This document shows positions 32,675 to 33,425 of a stretch of 33,425 nucleotides of DNA, piece by piece (position 1 is the first letter of the stretch; each line of letters starts with the position of its first letter). The stretch is from the NCBI RefSeq assembly GCF_015207105.1, contig NZ_JADEXO010000068.1:1-33425 (forward strand), read 5' to 3'. The stretch is from a cf. Phormidesmis sp. LEGE 11477. Its GTDB lineage: Bacteria > Cyanobacteriota > Cyanobacteriia > Phormidesmidales > Phormidesmidaceae. Under the pieces are notes generated by a model. That model was given only the letters and a program-made list of their open reading frames with translations. It searched no databases and had not been told where the DNA came from. The position numbers and the translations under genes are program-made.

Positions 32675-33425
32675 TTAGCGCTTCAAGCTATCGACGATCT
32701 CCACTGGTGAACGATTAACTCTGTCGATGGCTTGAAAGATATCCTGCCGAATATGCCCTGTCTCTATTTCAGATTGAACAAGATTCTTCTCGATAAATTT
32801 TTCTCTCAGGGCTTCCCTGAGCAGTGATAGAAAGAACTCCTCCTGATTTGGGTCAGGGTGCTTGTTGTACGCACGTGGTTCTCCAATGGTGACGATATTC
32901 TTAGCAGCTTTTAGCATTGCTAAAGCGCCTTCGCTTCTGACTTCCCAGAGTTTTCTCAGCAGAGTCTTTTCTTTCTTCTTATAAAAATTGCTCATATTTT
33001 CTGGCTTAAAGGGTAAGCCGGTTTTCCAAGGCTGCGTCCTTTGTTTGGTATTGTGGAGCAACTTTGTATCTTCATCTAGCCTGTCGCGGTCGTTCCACTC
33101 CCTTTCAAGCTCTCCGATAGCTTCGTCAGATTCAAAGCGCAGCCGGATTAAGTCTCGAAGGTCAAGCTTCTTCTGGAAAACAGACTCCATCATCTCGTCC
33201 CAATTCCAATGGGACAGCTTTTCGCAAGCTAAGAGCATAACGCTCGAGTCGAACCCATAGCCATCTCCAGAACGATGGCTAAGAACTGACTTATTTCCCA
33301 TATCTTGGCTTAACAGCTCCCAGACATCCGCAGTGGCGAAAATGTCAGGATCGGTCAACACAGCTCTACCCTGAAATTCCATTTGCCGTGGCACGACAAA
33401 TCTTAGAGGAAGAAAAGATTGGGGA
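32675..33425 (-). CDS. Putative nucleotide-sugar transferase-like protein (5' partial)
   Basis: The frame is open to the window end, so the N-terminus lies outside; a GTG at 33394 is only an internal Val codon. The first visible residues, FLPLRFVVPRQMEF, then GRAVLTDPDIFATADVWELL, and SSVMLLACEKLSHWNWDEM, look like a GT-A fold. TDPDIF resembles a DxD-type metal site and SSVMLL a typical strand after it. The C-terminal half is highly charged and helical (LLRKLWEVRSEGALAML, FIEKNLVQSEIE) and gives no family. The context of glycosyltransferases supports a sugar transferase or a related hypothetical protein. It is convergent with GT2, with a 69-bp gap. Confidence 0.5.
   Translation of the reverse strand, partial: PQSFLPLRFVVPRQMEFQGRAVLTDPDIFATADVWELLSQDMGNKSVLSHRSGDGYGFDSSVMLLACEKLSHWNWDEMMESVFQKKLDLRDLIRLRFESDEAIGELEREWNDRDRLDEDTKLLHNTKQRTQPWKTGLPFKPENMSNFYKKKEKTLLRKLWEVRSEGALAMLKAAKNIVTIGEPRAYNKHPDPNQEEFFLSLLREALREKFIEKNLVQSEIETGHIRQDIFQAIDRVNRSPVEIVDSLKR

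Overview
The window is chromosomal DNA from a cyanobacterium. The octamer GCGATCGC (HIP1) recurs throughout on both strands. The gene families are also cyanobacterial in flavour: TPR-CHAT proteins, a caspase-type C-terminus, VapBC, a PepSY membrane protein, and NeuA/NeuB with glycosyltransferases. I cannot name the species from the sequence alone. Both window ends cut through genes: the first gene is open at base 1 and the last is open at base 33425.

Left half (1-20870): a protease-like region, almost entirely on the + strand. It opens with the C-terminal part of what is probably a secreted caspase-family protein. A vapB-vapC type toxin-antitoxin pair follows, with gaps of 1 and 2 nt. Next come a solo secreted TPR protein and five large proteins built as signal peptide, TPR array, linker and CHAT (caspase-like) domain. 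All five keep the putative catalytic His (THG) and Cys (SACETG). The first three (2843-11837) and the last two (13847-20870) are separated by an opposite-strand UGT-type glycosyltransferase and a 673-bp non-coding stretch. The groups also differ in architecture. The two full-length proteins of the first group have TPRs with an exact 42-residue period (kinesin-light-chain-like). The second group has 40-residue repeats (LGN/GPSM2-like). The His-Cys distance is 84-87 residues in the first group and 94-95 in the second. One member (5899-8532) has almost no TPRs and carries a C-terminal extension of about 174 residues after CHAT.

Right half (20931-33425): a surface-glycan locus, mainly on the - strand. 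Read in transcription order from 31095 downwards: a CMP-nonulosonate synthetase (NeuA-like), a four-domain CBS-NeuB-SAF-TIM-barrel fusion, a putative GT-B transferase, two tandem GT4 glycosyltransferases, and two different sulfotransferases. A PepSY iron-related membrane protein lies at the far end and is probably unrelated. Divergently, on the + strand, lies a GT2 glycosyltransferase whose leader can form two mutually exclusive hairpins. The window ends in a partial gene that looks like a nucleotide-sugar transferase. My reading is that this locus makes and exports a glycan containing an activated sialic-acid-like sugar, probably sulfated.

The strongest candidate for an undescribed system is the tandem array of exported TPR-CHAT proteins next to a caspase-type gene, a solo TPR protein and a toxin-antitoxin pair. 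A second candidate is the nonulosonate-plus-sulfotransferase glycan locus with its four-domain NeuB fusion.
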